A DNA stretch of 64,000 bases from Meandrina meandrites (lineage: Eukaryota; Cnidaria; Anthozoa; Scleractinia; Meandrinidae). The notes beneath the pieces were generated by a model. It saw nothing but the letters and a program-made list of their open reading frames with translations, was not told the DNA's origin and did no database searches. This document shows positions 11,493-24,700 of this stretch, piece by piece. The stretch is from NCBI GenBank assembly GCA_963693305.1, contig OY855906.1, positions 18,208,661 through 18,272,660 of the forward strand. The letters run 5' to 3'. Numbering within the stretch: the first letter of the stretch is position 1; each line of letters begins with the position of its first letter. The position numbers and the translations under genes are program-made.

Positions 11493-13455
11493 GAGAATTA
11501 GGCAGACAGAGAGACATTAACACTGACAGGCAGGCGGACTGACTGACTGACTGACTGACTGACTGACTGACTGACTGACTGACTGACTGACTGACTGGCA
11601 GGAAGACAAACAGACAGATAGATAGATAGACAGACAGACTGACAGACAATCCGGCAAAGAGACTTGCGCATTGAGATAAAACTAGAGACTTAAAATGGAG
11701 GTAACTGTTATGTGAAACTGTATCAACACTGAAAAAAACACTAAATGCAGAAAGCGAGACAATGTGGCTATCTTGTGCCTTTCAGTAATCCAATCATTTT
11801 TGTTAATTTATGTTTCCTTTTACTCCAAAAGTTCTCCAGTTCGGCTTCATCACAATCTTCGTGGCTGCATTTCCTTTGGCTCCGTTCTTCGCACTCGCCA
11901 ACAACATCTTCGAGATTCGCATTGACTCGGACAAGTTCGTGTGTGAAGTGAGACGACCGATCGCCGACAGAGCCCAAGACATTGGAATCTGGTTTGACAT
12001 CTTGGATAGCGTCGCCAAAATAGCAGTCATCAGCAACGTAAGTACAAGCCAACCAGTCACAACGCTTGGAATAGTGGTAATGCCAATCTTATGATGCAAA
12101 CGGTGGAAAGCGCGGGAATAGTTATGCAAAGCGCGGGAAAATCGTGGAAGACAAAGCGCCGGAAAAGTCGGCGGAGAACAATGCGTAAACATTCCGTAAA
12201 GCAAAACGCGGGAAACATCGCATTGATTTTAGTTTTGAACCTGATTGGACAAGAAGCTGACATCTTGATTGGTTTAAAGGTTTCGCGGGATTGTAAACCA
12301 ATCTTTACTTACTGCACTTTTCTTTTTTTCTAGGCCTTTCTTATCGCCTTCACGTCTACTTTCTTGCCGAAAATCCTGTACCGCTTTGCAATAGCAGAAG
12401 ACAATTCCCTTAAGGGGTACCTGAACTTCTCATTGGCTTGGTCACCGCCGAACACCACGGGTATGCCATGCAGGTAGGTCTTACATGAAATTTATTGTAT
12501 AGAAATACCACATTTATTCTGTATTTGCTAAAAATGGTAGATCAAAAAATTTACCATTAACGATGGTAAGTAGTTAAGTAGTTACTATTGAGACATACGT
12601 AATGATCAGTCCTGCTAAAAGGCTCTTGTTCAGCTATTCAGCACGCCAGTTGTCTTGAACGTACATCGCTGCCATCATATTATACAGCTAGATATGGCAA
12701 GTGCGTTTATTAACCAGGAAAACGTTTCAGGCCCATTGTACGACGTTAATTGTTTTTCTCACTTAAATTACTTGCCTGTGTTTTTAGGTACCCGGAGTTT
12801 AGAGATCGTGAAGGTCATTTTACTGCTTTTTACTGGCATCTGTTAGCGCTTCGGCTTGGATTTGTCATCATGTTTGAGGTAAGAGTCTGTTCAACGAAGA
12901 AGCAAAGCACAATCTCAATCATTCAAACAGTTTTAAGGCTCTCATCTTTTTCACCTTCTCCGGCTTTGTGCGAAATAAAACTTTAAAGCTCTGCCAGTCG
13001 AGGTAAGTTATGGACTGATGCCCGCTCTAAACAAAGTATGCTTCAAAATTCCATGAAACCACAATATCACATCGGCAAATAAGATCGAAATTTCTAACGC
13101 ATTTACGTAGCCTTCTTAGAAAAAAGAATGACCGCATTTTATCGCCAATGGTCACAGAAAAGGACGGGTTGTTTGTTAGTTGTTTTAGGTTTGGTTATAG
13201 GTAGACGAACTGAGGTGTCTACAGCCACGGAGCGTAGTGTTAATTAATTTGGCTTTCATTACTTTGCAGCATTTCGTCTTCTTCATTTCTCGTTTGATCG
13301 ACTTGTTGGTGCCGGATGTCCCACAATCCCTTGAGATCAAGATCAAGCGTGAAGCCTATCTTGCCAAACAAGCGCTGTCAGACCATCACAACCTGATGGG
13401 AGGAAAGAGCGATGGAGAAAGTGCCGACGATTTAGAAGATGATTACATACCCTAA
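2381..13455 (+). CDS. ANO7: Anoctamin-7 (TMEM16G)-like membrane protein, 5' partial
   Basis: This is an anoctamin-family membrane protein; members are calcium-activated lipid scramblases and/or ion channels. Twenty exons join in frame to 683 codons plus stop: 2381-2438, 2837-2891, 3314-3369, 4016-4155, 4487-4530, 5445-5541, 6277-6385, 6992-7052, 7444-7526, 7670-7807, 8798-8956, 9415-9451, 9723-9834, 10313-10367, 10778-10875, 11310-11434, 11832-12037, 12334-12473, 12788-12878 and 13270-13455. About 250 N-terminal residues of a roughly 930-residue family are outside the window. The ANO7 assignment rests on [22 protein letters not shown] and [20 protein letters not shown]. The acidic calcium-site motifs survive: NNIQE, EYLEM and EIRID. 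Several hydrophobic segments match TM helices. Other ANO paralogues fit less well. The first listed exon begins at a TCTCAG acceptor, so it is not the true start. Confidence 0.95.
3710..3840. repeat. Paired poly-C and poly-T/poly-G tracts
   Basis: A run of over 20 C is followed about 70 bp later by about 20 T and over 12 G, then GTATGGATATTTCC. The right edge resembles the end of the GGTTCCAGAAAATATCC element family at 32459 and 35669. This may be a decayed member whose G/C core expanded. It lies in an ANO7 intron. Confidence 0.6.
5027..5098. mobile_element. 72-bp foldback micro-element
   Basis: AGCCTTTGTGCAGCCGTCTCC at the left pairs with GGAGATGGCTGCAAACAGGCT at the right, with a short loop. 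It is related to the AGCCTCC...GCAGACG family at 5707. It sits in an ANO7 intron. Confidence 0.75.
5707..5781. mobile_element. 75-bp foldback MITE with a 9-bp target-site duplication
   Basis: The ends are TAGCCTCC...GCAGACATT and AACGTCTGC...GGAGGCTA, which pair over about 27 bp. The direct repeat TGAATTGCC lies at 5698-5706 and again at 5782-5790, exactly flanking the element. A 9-bp duplication fits Mutator-like transposases. There is no coding capacity. It lies in an ANO7 intron. Confidence 0.88.
6434..6873. mobile_element. About 440-bp imperfect palindrome
   Basis: The outer arms share TTCACTATATGAAATACTCA (left) with its complement near 6840-6860. The inner arms share GATTAAAATTTAATGTTC with GAACATTAAATTTTAATC. 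The arms run about 175 and 230 bp around a short AT-rich loop. It fills most of the intron between ANO7 exons 6277-6385 and 6992-7052. Confidence 0.82.
7840..8105. repeat. Recurring AACAGGTTTA words
   Basis: About a dozen variants of AACAGGTTTA, AACCTGT and CAGGTTTAGC occur in both orientations, with no strict period. It lies in an ANO7 intron, and its function is unknown. Confidence 0.5.
9936..10125. mobile_element. About 190-bp TIR element
   Basis: Left end CTGGGTTAGGGTAGGGCTGA and right end CAGCACAAGCCTCACCCAG are imperfect complements. GAACTGTTGGT and ACCAACAACAGTTC pair further in. It is non-coding and lies in an ANO7 intron. Confidence 0.7.
10474..10601. mobile_element. 128-bp MITE with a 9-10 bp target-site duplication
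   Basis: CAGTGTACCC occurs at 10464-10473 and at 10602-10611, directly flanking the element. The element begins AGCCTCCTCCTCAGGCG and ends GACGTCTGGGTACGAGGCAG, which are partial complements. The inside is rich in CGCGAAGCGCGAG. It belongs with the elements at 5707, 40915 and 47488 by duplication length. Confidence 0.8.
11449..11645. repeat. CAGA / GACT tetranucleotide microsatellite
   Basis: A (CAGA)n block near 11453-11490 is followed by a (GACT)n block near 11535-11596 and further CAGA/GATA units. It begins about 15 bp after the ANO7 exon that ends at 11434. The serine/valine-rich antisense frame is an artefact of the repeat. Confidence 0.95.
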
Positions 13456-13828
13456 CTTGCTGGTGTTTGTGTCAATTTAGTGTAGAAAGGAATTTGCAAG
13501 ACCTAAAAACTTTGATTGCATGATCTTGTCACTCTATGTCAAAGTTGCGTGATGCTATGTTACGTTACCTAATCATGTTGTATTGGTGTTGCGTGATGCT
13601 AGTTTTGCTTTGTCGTTTGTTTCGTTGTTTTGTCGTTTAGCTAGATCAGTTTCCTGCTATTTTCAGATCTTGCAATATCCTTTACACTTCTTTCACTTGT
13701 GTGATGTGATAGTAAATAGATTTAGTTTGAAAGCAAGCCGCACCATATACATTTTAGTGATGTGGTTCTCGGTATACAATAGTGATAGCATAGCTTTGAA
13801 AGGTAGATCAATTGATAGTTATCTAAGA

Positions 13829-13834
13829 AATAAA
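13829..13834 (+). terminator. Candidate ANO7 poly(A) signal AATAAA
   Basis: AATAAA lies about 375 bp after the ANO7 stop codon and is followed by the GT-rich TGTTGTTGGGTGTT. This is a plausible cleavage context for a short 3' UTR. More distal AT-rich sites cannot be excluded. Confidence 0.55.
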
Positions 13835-15754
13835 CGTGTTGTTGGGTGTTAATATTAATCGTTAAAATGAATTCCAAACAATTGTTCAAATCAAATGTTC
13901 CAAAAAGAATTTAATGCAAGCAATGGTGGAAATGAGCGGTGTGGTTCGAAAGATAATTTTTCACAACACAAGTACACTTTTGAAATTTTGCAAATCTGAG
14001 ATTCTGAGTCCTTCTTGCTACTGATGTTTGGTGCTTTTTTTCTTTTCACTGTAAAGTCAATTTTATTATGGCATGGCTTTTTTTTTCCCCTTCATTTTAC
14101 ATTCAAAAGTTTGAGTGTTGAATTTCGCTCACAATGCCATAAATCTTTTTGTGTGATATATTTATTTAATGTATAAACCCACCACACTGACAGATGCCAA
14201 GACTAAACGGATGATGGCAAAAAATATTCAAGATTCACATTTTACGATTATTATGAAGAAAAACTATATGCAAATTCGTAGGTTAGTAGATCTCATTATC
14301 AAAAGAAACCTTATGGAAATGTATATCTTGTGATTGAGTTTAGTTATTGATTTATTCAGAGGTCGTAATATATAATTTGTTTTTAACAATGCAATTATTG
14401 TTAACCTCCTATAAGGGGGATAAGTTATGAATGGCAATATATCTTGCAATTATATTGATATTATACTGGTTAATTTTGACGTGAAATGTCATGGTAGCTA
14501 AAAACATTGACTCGATATGTCGGATAAAGGATACTAAATATAAGGGTAGGTTAGGTTATTATCGGTGATTCTGTTACCTACAAACTGGTTTTAGTATGAA
14601 ATTTCATTGCCATTTTAAAGTTTGCAACTCTAAACTAAAGGTGAGGAAGATTTGCCAAGAATTGCGTGATCACGCGTGACAGAACCAAGAATTGTGTGAC
14701 CCAGTATAACAGAATCTTCAAATTAGCATGACCTGCCCTTTATATAATAGGCCATTCATTAATCTTCAGTTATTTGATGTTAGTGCCTTTAACATCATTT
14801 ATTTGGGGTCATTTATTTTATTATAAGAGAAATTAATTTTACAGCTCACTATAGTAGAGGAGCTTGCAAGGCCTTCGGGAAATTTGGTTTTGCTTTTCTT
14901 TTTCCAAGAAAAAAATATATTTTAAAATTATTTATTACTGTTTTTGTGGAATTTGTGTCGGTGAGGCAACATTGTATAGTTATTAGAGAGTGTGGGAATT
15001 CCACATTTTAATTATGTCATTGCCGAAATTTGTTTCCTGGTCACGTTAATTGAATCTTGGTTGTTAGGTTATAGTCAATTATTTCAATATTTGTTATGGA
15101 GTTCTCAAAAGTAACTCTGTTATTTCTATACTCTATGCTACACAGTTACTACACTTCAAAAATTAACACTTTGGAGAAACGGCACTACTGTTTCAAAATT
15201 CTGAATCGGTTTTCGAAGGCAATTGTCATCAAATAACCCAACACATTTCCTAAATTTAACTTCACTGTATCAAAGAGAAAAATTATGGTCCTCCTCGTTT
15301 AACCAGGGCAACCTTTGTGATCTATTAATCTGTTCAGATTTGTAGCTTGTGTAGCAGGGACAATTCGTGTGGTATTACATGTATCAACAGGTTAATGACA
15401 GCAGTGATTTTCGTAGTGTGATAGTCAGCGGTATAACACTCAAGAGCGGTGTACTGCCTGCTGGCGGGTGGACTGGGAATGAATGTATCATACGCTGTAC
15501 ACGAGTGGCTCAAATAAACTGGTTCGTTGGACAAGATTCCGTGTGTTGTCTTCGGTTTGGGGGATCTGTAGTTTGGAATCCATTTTAATCTTACCCAATT
15601 CTAAGCCATCCTTGCTCCTTCGTGAAACTATTGTGTCGTAAACCCAATTTAGGAAAGTTCCCAAATATTAATGAAAGCGTATTTCACCATAATGTTTAAA
15701 ATTCAGGATAATAGTTTCCAATTGCTTAAACTTAAGCATTTTTAAATACAGGTT

Positions 15755-15760
15755 TTTATT
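15755..15760 (-). terminator. Candidate REV1 poly(A) signal
   Basis: AATAAA on the minus strand lies only about 27 bp past the REV1 stop codon. It would give a very short 3' UTR and is a candidate only. Confidence 0.35.
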
Positions 15761-15786
15761 AATGTTACAACATTTACAGAAACAGT

Positions 15787-18700
15787 TCATAAGTTGGAGA
15801 ATTTTAGCGACTTTACAGAGAGTTTGCTGCAATATTTCTGGTTGAGTTCTTGTTGAACTTGAGCCAAAACTGCACAACAGACACTCTTCCAATCTTCACG
15901 CCCTTCAACTCTCCTAAAGAATAATAATACTGTTACTATAAGAGCACATAAGAAATACCTATCTCTTAGGTTTTACCACTTTAATCCACTTCTGCACATT
16001 GCTCGCCATTCCTTTCTCGTTACAGAGCGAATTCGTTTTGAACTGGGCTTCTATGTCCGTATGTGTCTTGTTCACTCAAACAATCATAACATCACATTTT
16101 ATTTTCACGCCTAACATTCAAATTTTATACAGAAAATAGCTGTCACAGGGGAAAACTATTTTCACGCTAGTGAGGGTACAATATCACGGTCCTCGCGACT
16201 TTCTACAAAGAGCAATCTTTGATAGGAAACCATCCAACTTTGCCGTGTAGGTATCGAACCCATTGATATCGCAAATACAGGCACTAGAAACAGCAAACGG
16301 TAATAAGAAATACCTGTCAAGAAACTTCAACACCCTCCATAGCTGCTCCAAGTTTTGTGTTCCAATAAGCTGTAACAAGTAATCACAAAACACTTCGACA
16401 TCTTCGTCAAGTGGAACTGCAACAAAAATTACTAGTATCGTCTAATAAATGTTTAAACTTTTTGAAATAAGGAAGCGCTAATATTCATTAGATACTTTGA
16501 TTACCCCAGTGATAACAAAACGAAAATGACATGATACGGATGATTGGGACGCAAACATTTTTCAGGAGCAAAACCATTCCATTATGAGCTCAAATTTTCA
16601 TATATGTAAATGCGAAAAAAGTGCCCTTAAGCTTGTGAAAAATGAAACGTTCATCTACCTTCATAAGCATCAGTCCACTCGGTGATAACTTTCTTTACTT
16701 CAGAAAGGGTAACAGCTTCTCCCAGACACGCCTGAAATAAAGAAACATGTACGGGAATTAATCAAGCACTAAATTACGAATAGGCGAGGGGAGGGATAGG
16801 GCGAGGAAGGGACAAATCTTCGGAAGTACCGAAGTGTTATCAATTTTATTGTCCAATCAGAAAACAGCACAAACACTCCGAACGTTTTCATGTCAGCTTG
16901 ACGTCATCAAATCACGTCACATCCCAACCGAACACCGCGGATTCAATCAATTCTTGATGTTCCCAGTGCTGCGGTGAGAACTATGTATGGCATAACCCAA
17001 GGTTGTAATCGCGGACACCCAGATGTTAAGATTGGAGGGTAAAATTTTTCATCCATTCAAATATAAGAGAAAAGCACAGGAGTGATTAACGTATATGGCA
17101 AGGTCATACGTTAGACTGCAAGGATCGGAAATTAGGATGTAAAAAATGTAACTGCTAGAAATTGCGTTAAAACTTTGAAGCGCATCTTCTATAATAATAA
17201 AGTTACAAAAATACAAATAAAAATTGTTTTGTGCACTCGACGAGTCTTAACGGTGACTGAGAATCTTCGGGATTACTGTACATTCGGCAGCGCTGGTGAC
17301 TATAAAAATTCTCAAAAAAATGCACCTGTTTGGGCGGAGCGATGACATGGGTACTTTCTTTCTTCTGATCAGCTCCTTGAAACGTCGTTGTATTCCCTTC
17401 TATTCTTTTTGCAGCTGGAACATTCAAGATACGATCAACAGGCGGTAGAGGTTGAACTTCAGCATGTGTCACGTGGGAGTCCTTTTGTTTGTAAGCCTGC
17501 TCTATTTCCTGTCTTACGTCATCAGGAAGTGCCGCTAGGAATTCTGGGTCTATTTGTGACGGAGATGGTAAAAGCGCTGAAGATCTTGGAGGCGCTGCTT
17601 CAGGTAAAGAATTCTCTTCAAATAATATCCGAGAAGGTTTTGAAGCTGTTTTGCCCTGCTTGTTCTTCGTATGTTTTCTTTGGGGTAGTCGCGGGGGCTC
17701 AGCGTCGTCCTGAAAGCAAAAATTGTTTTCATAAGAGTATTACTTACATTTCCATGTTAACTTTTCTACCAAATTATTCACGAAAATACTTTCGATCAGA
17801 TTTTTAATTTTTACCAACGAGAGAAAAGCATGTCTCAGGTTCATCGGGAACAAAAGAGCTACAAGTGGGGTCCTTTGCAAATCCTCCGAGAAATCCCCGA
17901 AGACTCTCCGAATGTTGACTTGACCAATCAGAGAACAGCATGATCACTCGACCGTTCACGAGTTGTCTTCCGCCACGAGTACACGTCACATTGCTTACAA
18001 ACCTTTTCCGCCACGACATTGGGGCTATCCGATTCTCAACGGGGCTCCAAATGGAAATGTTTCTTGTTTCTAAAGTACATTACGATAAAACCTCTGTACA
18101 AGACAACACCAGTGTCAAGGCTAACCTCTTGGTTTCCTGTTCTGTTGAGTGAAATCCTTTGATTTCTGGCGGCATATGATTTCTCTATGCTCCTACGAAT
18201 ATCTTCGGGTAAAGCCTCGAATACCGCGGGATCAATCTGAGACGGGGAGGGTAAGTACAGGCTCTCGCCCAGGTCACCAAGTCTCTTCTCGGACTCAGGA
18301 TGCCGAGTCCGCTGAGCTTTCTGGGGCGAGAACCTTGGTAAAGGCGGAAGTTTGTTTCCTTGTTGTTTAGGACTCTCTGGCACTGAGCGTTCACGATTTT
18401 CTTCTTTGTTTTCAACTTCTTTTTCTAAAGCAGTGGGTTCAGTGACAGATTCATTGTCACTCGCCTGCGGTTTCATGAAATCAAACAGCGATCTCGAGTT
18501 CTTGGCGGAAGCACTTGCGTTCTTGTCAGTCAACTTGCTGACTTGAATTCCCATGCCTCGTACATCCTGTGGCGTGACACTCAGTTGCTTCAGGAGTGCG
18601 TGGCACTGTTTGGCAATGACTTGTGCCTCGTCCGTGACACTTGGTAAAGTGCACGAGCGAGCGATGTTGTCGCAGATTCCGTGACCCATGAACTTTCTCG

Positions 18701-21700
18701 GCGTTGGTGTTCCCGCTTTGCGCACCTTCATCTAAATCAAACGACAAAAATGTGTGTTATTAACGACAATAGAAATGAAAAGAAAATTACAAGACATATC
18801 GTAAAATGCCGCTTATAAGCCCTGGGCAGACTTATGCAACTTCGTAAGGGTTCAAAACGAACGTGTCGAAATGAGTTGCAGCAGTGTTGATCGAGACACG
18901 TTCTTTAATTAATCTTTCAATATTTGGAACAAAATCAAAACTGTAACAACACAAACGTATCTGAAGCTCAACGAAATAGTGCAGTGATCTGTGAGAGACT
19001 TAACAAAACAAACAAGGGAAACAAGAGGGAGCTTATATCAGGGGCGGGGGGGGGGGGGCATGAAATCGGATGTATTTTTTTGACGTTTAGATGGGCCAGT
19101 ATATATAAAGGGGGAGGGCTTATAAGCTGGGTTTTACCATATGCTTCAAAGTCATGGAGGGAAAACCACGTTTATTTACCTTAAGCGTAATGCACCGGCC
19201 CTTCATGTCAAGTGCCTGAAGTCTTTTCTGTACCTCCTCAGCCAGTTCATTGACGAACGATTCCACTTCAATTTCCTACAACGCAAAACAGCAAATAAAG
19301 AGATTACTGTAACAAAACACGTTTCAACTGCTGAACTAAAACTGAAACCGCAAAATCTAATATTATAAAATAGCCATTGCCAAGCGTTTCGTTTTCATTT
19401 TCCTGCATCTTAAAATGACCTCGCTGTTTCTGTTTGTTAGAACTGGGGACGAATTGAGCACTGTATTCCTACCCATCATCCCTCGCGTCTTACAATTTTT
19501 TATTGAGCATGAAGCGAGTTTGTTAAAGAGCACAATAACAAACAAGACGAAAACAAACTCGAAATCTCTTTCAAAGTTAACCAAAAACCTGCTTCAACAC
19601 CGAACAGACATATATAGACCATATTGGATTTTCGTATTCTTGGTATTGGACTGGAACTATATGGAGGTTAATGCAGGTAATCTTTTCAAATGCTAATCAC
19701 ACTGCCCCGCATTAGCCTCCATTGCACGCTAGTTCCAGTCCAAAACTGAGAATATGAATGCGGTCTATTGATCTCACCTTCGTGAAGCGGATTCCATAAT
19801 TGATCTCCGCTGATACAGATTTCCTTTCTCGCTCAGTTTTGAGAGTTCTGTCGTCAATACCGCGGCAATACTGATACAACTGAAGACCAGTCTTGGGTCC
19901 AAACTCCCGCTGTAACGCTTGAGAGCTGAACTTCTGTAAGTCTGTACACGTTTCTACTCCTAGGGTCTGGAGTTTATGTCCCAGGCTCCAACCAACTCCT
20001 GGTAGGTCTTTAACCTTCTGGGAGCCTGGAAAACAATAAGTGAAGAAGAGAGATTTGACAAGAGGCTTTCGTTTGAGATATGTTGGTTTTTCTTTTATTA
20101 TTTCGCGCAAAGAATGGACTGAGCACTAATGAACAGAAAATATGAATAGTAAAAGAAGAAATGAGTCTTCATAAAGAGGATTTAAACTAAGACGATCTCT
20201 TTAGTTTTTATTCAGATTTCGCACGCAAAGTCAATTGAAATTCAAGCCTGCATCTAAAAGGTCCAAACGCGCTTTTTTGAAAACGCGCGCTTTTGGTGAG
20301 TATCGAACTACTTTCAAACAGAGTTGTGTGAGTTGTATATTGTAAGAGATTTCTATATAGCAACGCACCCATGAACTGGTTGGTATCATCAGCAGGTGAT
20401 AGATAATAGCAGCCATCAGGTTTAGCCACTCTAGTGCACATCCTAGCCAGGAGGATATTAGACGAGATACCAACTGACGCAGTACAGCGAGTGGCTTCCT
20501 TGATTTCCGCGCGAATCTTCTCCGCAAGCTCTGTCGGTGTTTCACTCTCTAATAACAAAATAAAAAGAATTAGTGGCATTTTTTAGTATTCTCCTGGAAT
20601 CATAGCTCGCCCTTTTTTCGGGTCTTTTAAAAGAGGTCCGTCGCGGAGACGTTCGTTATCCGTCTCAGTCTTTCCTAGACTGTTTACAGCCTCTCTAGTT
20701 TTGAACGCGTAAGAAACACCGCCTCCCGTATGAGAAAATCGAGGGCTGTGAACAGTCTCGTGTAACATGGCCTTAGTAAGGTTGCAACCTCAGGGCTCAA
20801 AATAACGGCCGGTCAACGGACAATGTCCGGCCAAAATGACGATTTGTCCGGACAAAATTTTGATTCGGTGGTCATTTTGACCGGTCACCTCTTCCCAACG
20901 TATCTAGGAAGATCGAAGAAGACTCTGCTCGCAGGGTAATTTTGTTAATCCCCGCTAGCTTGAAATGGTATATTGGTATCGCATGATGCAGGAAAGATAT
21001 CTTAAAGTCGAGAACATAAATCCTTTTTACTGGACACAGTTGACATGAAGCCGTTGGCGTTTCCTTTCTTCCTACATGCCGAGCAAAGGCACAGTTATCT
21101 CACTTGTAGCATGGGCATATGTCCTATTACTATTTAGTGTTCGGTAGTAAAGACCAGTAATTAAAAGTGCTTACAAACAAGATCGCCTCCACCCGTAAGT
21201 CGTTAACTAATGTAAAACTATGCAGAGTAACATAACATTACGGCTACTGAGCATTTTGTTTTATGTAGAGTAGAACGCAAAACAAATGGAATTCAAAAAG
21301 CGAACATAATAAAATGACACTTTTAGCGATCAAAACAGTTAAGCTTAAGCCTTTTACTCTTTAACAACGAGTGTTTTAGCTTATGAGGCGAAAATTTTGG
21401 CAGAATAGGCTATTGCTTCAAAGTAAATACTCAATATTTTGACCGGTCAAAAACGAGACATGACCGAGCAAAAATTGACTTGGCCGGTCAACATGACCGG
21501 TCAGTATTCAAAATTATTATGAGCCCTGAACTTTGTCCCTAGTGCCTTAGTTTGCAGTGATTACTTGACATTCGACTAACACAATTTTCCGTCTTTAATT
21601 TAACGCTGATGGCACTAAGTTTACAGTCTTATTGCGCGTTTTTATTTTCGTTCGTATTTTACCGCATTATCAAAGTTGTCCCAAAGTCAATCCGACGTGA

Positions 21701-24700
21701 TCTTCTGCAGTTCATAAAACTTTATCGTGTTTGTGTAAATTTCCTTTCTGCTATTTCAAAGATAAATGGTCACGCCCGTTTAATTTTATGACCTACAGCT
21801 CTACTTGAAGAAGCAAGCAAAAGAGCATAACATATATATACAATTTTACACACTGTACCTTGCAGTGCCTCTGACACATCAATATAAGCCTCGTCACAGC
21901 TCACAGCCTCGATCTCATGACTATACGTCACCAAAATATCATAAAGCCTTTGCGACACTTGTCGATATTGGTCAAACTGGTAAGGAACACAATGGATATC
22001 AGGACAGAGTTTACGGGCCGCGCCCAGGAACATGCCGTTACGAACACCAGCAGCCCTCGCCTCATAGCTACAGGAAGCGATCTCTGACATCGAGTTGAAG
22101 AATGATGACGGTTTGTTTGGAGAAGTTTGCTGGTTACTGGTGGAAGCTACATTAGCAAGAAAATGATAAACTTGCCTTAAGTTTTGACTAAAACATAGAA
22201 CTACAGTCTTGAACTTTGTAAAGAAAAGCTTTTGATACGTAACATTAGATAATCTTATCTTAGCTTACTACTATTTGGCCAACGTTCAGTTTTCCGCATT
22301 TTTTACTTTAAGTGCAAAATTACGAACATAACTTTCTTGATAGGACGTATTTTTTTTTTAAACACGAAATGAATGCATTTTTAAACCAAGAAGGTGGAAG
22401 AAAGCCTAAAATTTCAGTCCTCTCCTTTAGTCGCTAAAAGAGGCAGCGAAATTCAGGCTGCATTCAAACCAAAAGCAGTCAAAACTGGCCGGACAGTCTG
22501 GTTGTTTTAAATGTGAAACGGTCCTTTTTCACAAGATTTTCCCACAAACTCATCACAACAGTGTATAATATTTATGCAGTGAGATATTTGACAGGACAAA
22601 TCTGACTTAAAATGGAATTCTGCTCTCAAATATTTATACCGGTCTGACTGGCCAGTTCTGACTAATGGTAAGAGCCCTTAGTTTACGTCTGTGTGTTTGC
22701 TTTGAGCCCTTGATGGGTTAACTTACTTATTAAATGATTTTACAGATTTGGCCACAAACTAGCATGGATCCGCTCGGCGGATTTGCGTACCCTGGCCTAT
22801 TCAACCCCCCCTCATTCATCTCACCTTGCTCAGCTGATGAGTTACCCTTCCCAGCATGACACACAGCAATAGGCTTGCCTCGAAGATGCGGCTGATCCCG
22901 CAGTGTCACAGATACAAAGAATGAATCCATGTCGATATGCATAATAACACGGCCATGTGGTCCCACCCGACCAGTTCCTCTACCCTTCCACCCTGCACAA
23001 GACTTGATAACATCACTTGTGTATTTCTTGAATTCTGCGCCCCATGTAGATAAATAATGCAGCCTAGAATTGTTATAGAATTCTGACACAAAGTTTGCAT
23101 CACCAGCTCTGGGTAAGGTACCTGTACTGGGCCTCTTAAACAAGGTATCATCAGCTCCTTTTGTCGAAGTTGTTACTTCTAAGGTGCTGGTCGTTTGTAA
23201 ACTAGAATTGCATCTATCTTGTCCATCTTTATCGTACAATTTTCTATCCTGTTCATTACTAGATTCATTGACTGTTGTGGGATTCTCTGTTAATATTTCT
23301 TCCTCTGTACTAACCGAATCATTTTCAGTGATATTCATTGTAGTTCTAGTATCATCAACATCATCAAACTGTTCTTGACCACGTGTGGTAAGCAATGCTG
23401 ACACTGAAGGTTCTCCCATGGGGGATGGTATGGAGGTAGATGACATATTCTCCTCAGGTCCACCGTTAGGGGTTTGTAAGGTTGATGTTGATACTGGGAG
23501 TACTCCCCCAGGGGAAGGTTTGCTGGTTGTGCATGTCGAGGAGAGTTTGGAAGTGAAATTCAAAACCTTCTGTGAAGCTTTGCGTCCTTGGTAAAGGAGA
23601 TACTCATTTACAGGAAGCAATCTGGCAGCTTTAATGCTGTCCAAAATCCATGATGGATGTACCACAAGTTCATCCCTATAAAACAAAACAAAACTTGCAA
23701 TTGCTGGCTTCGCATGACATCACGGCAGCCATGCTGGGGGACAAGAACAAAGCGTTTTCCTCCACTGAGAACTAAACTTTTTTATCATGCAAATTCTGCG
23801 AAAAAGGTTTTTATTGTTTTGACCACCAACAAGGCCACCTTGTCATGTGGTTGCAAGTGATCAATTGGATACTTCTGAGAAAGCATAAACTAAGAATTTC
23901 TTTGACACCAGATAAGGGGGATAAAAATACTGGTAAACTAATGAAATTGCTTAGATTTGTGTTGTCACAAATAACTATTCTTTATTTTGGGGGAGGGGGG
24001 GGAGGGTGCACAGCAAAGGTTTATTCACTTCACCTTATCATTCTCCCCTAAGTTTTGCAGCCACAAGATAAAATATATTAAATAAGTCTGTGAAGAATTA
24101 CTGTGCAGCAAGTGATGGTCTATAATTAGTGTCAATTAGTGGCAATTCATTTGATCTTGGCAATCACAAATGAAAATAAATTGACTGTGTTATGTACCTG
24201 AGTTCTTGAATTTTGCTATTTGGTAAATTGGTTGCAATGATGTGTGTTACTGTACGTTTGGTGTAGTACTGTTGATAGCGCCCACCATGTAAATACACCA
24301 GACGACGTAATTCATCAGCTGGTGGAACTGAAAAAACACCAACAGCGATTGATGTTTTAATAATTACTCTTTATAACATCATATTATTAATAAAGACAAA
24401 ACATTTTCTTCACACCCTAGTAATGTGGTGTCAATGTATCACAAATTCTTCAAACCAACTCTAATATGCGCCCTAGGACAGAGATCAGTGAGGAGCATTT
24501 ACCAGTACTTTGACCTTCACTTGCAAGAAAAGTAACAAACGTTGCCACAGACAGAAAACTGTGCTAATATAAATTTGAAAGAATAAAGTTGTTCTGTGTG
24601 TATGGAGTCAGGCATTGATGGTTGGTAAGTACATACACCTTATTCGATGGTTTATCATATAATACGCGCGGATATTTTGCGAGTTGCGTCGTATTTTTCC

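Larger units (their letters stand above)
13456..15786. other. Convergent interval between ANO7 and REV1
   Basis: It holds the 3' UTR of ANO7 and otherwise AT-rich unique-looking DNA. I see no exon with family similarity, no RNA gene and no clear element. The open frames in it are short and have biased composition. Confidence 0.6.

Noticed and set aside
11251..11649. 132-codon minus-strand frame rich in Ser, Val, Leu and Cys
   Set aside because: It is the read-through of the CAGA/GACT microsatellite and an ANO7 exon in antisense, not a protein.
20783..21536. An 8-bp duplication around the CAGGGCTCA element
   Set aside because: TGCAACCT and AACTTTGT are not the same; I do not claim a duplication.
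22906..23594. Plus-strand and alternative-frame ORFs over the large REV1 exon
   Set aside because: They are shadow frames of the 851-bp REV1 exon 23675-22825, whose own frame carries the BRCT end and polymerase start.
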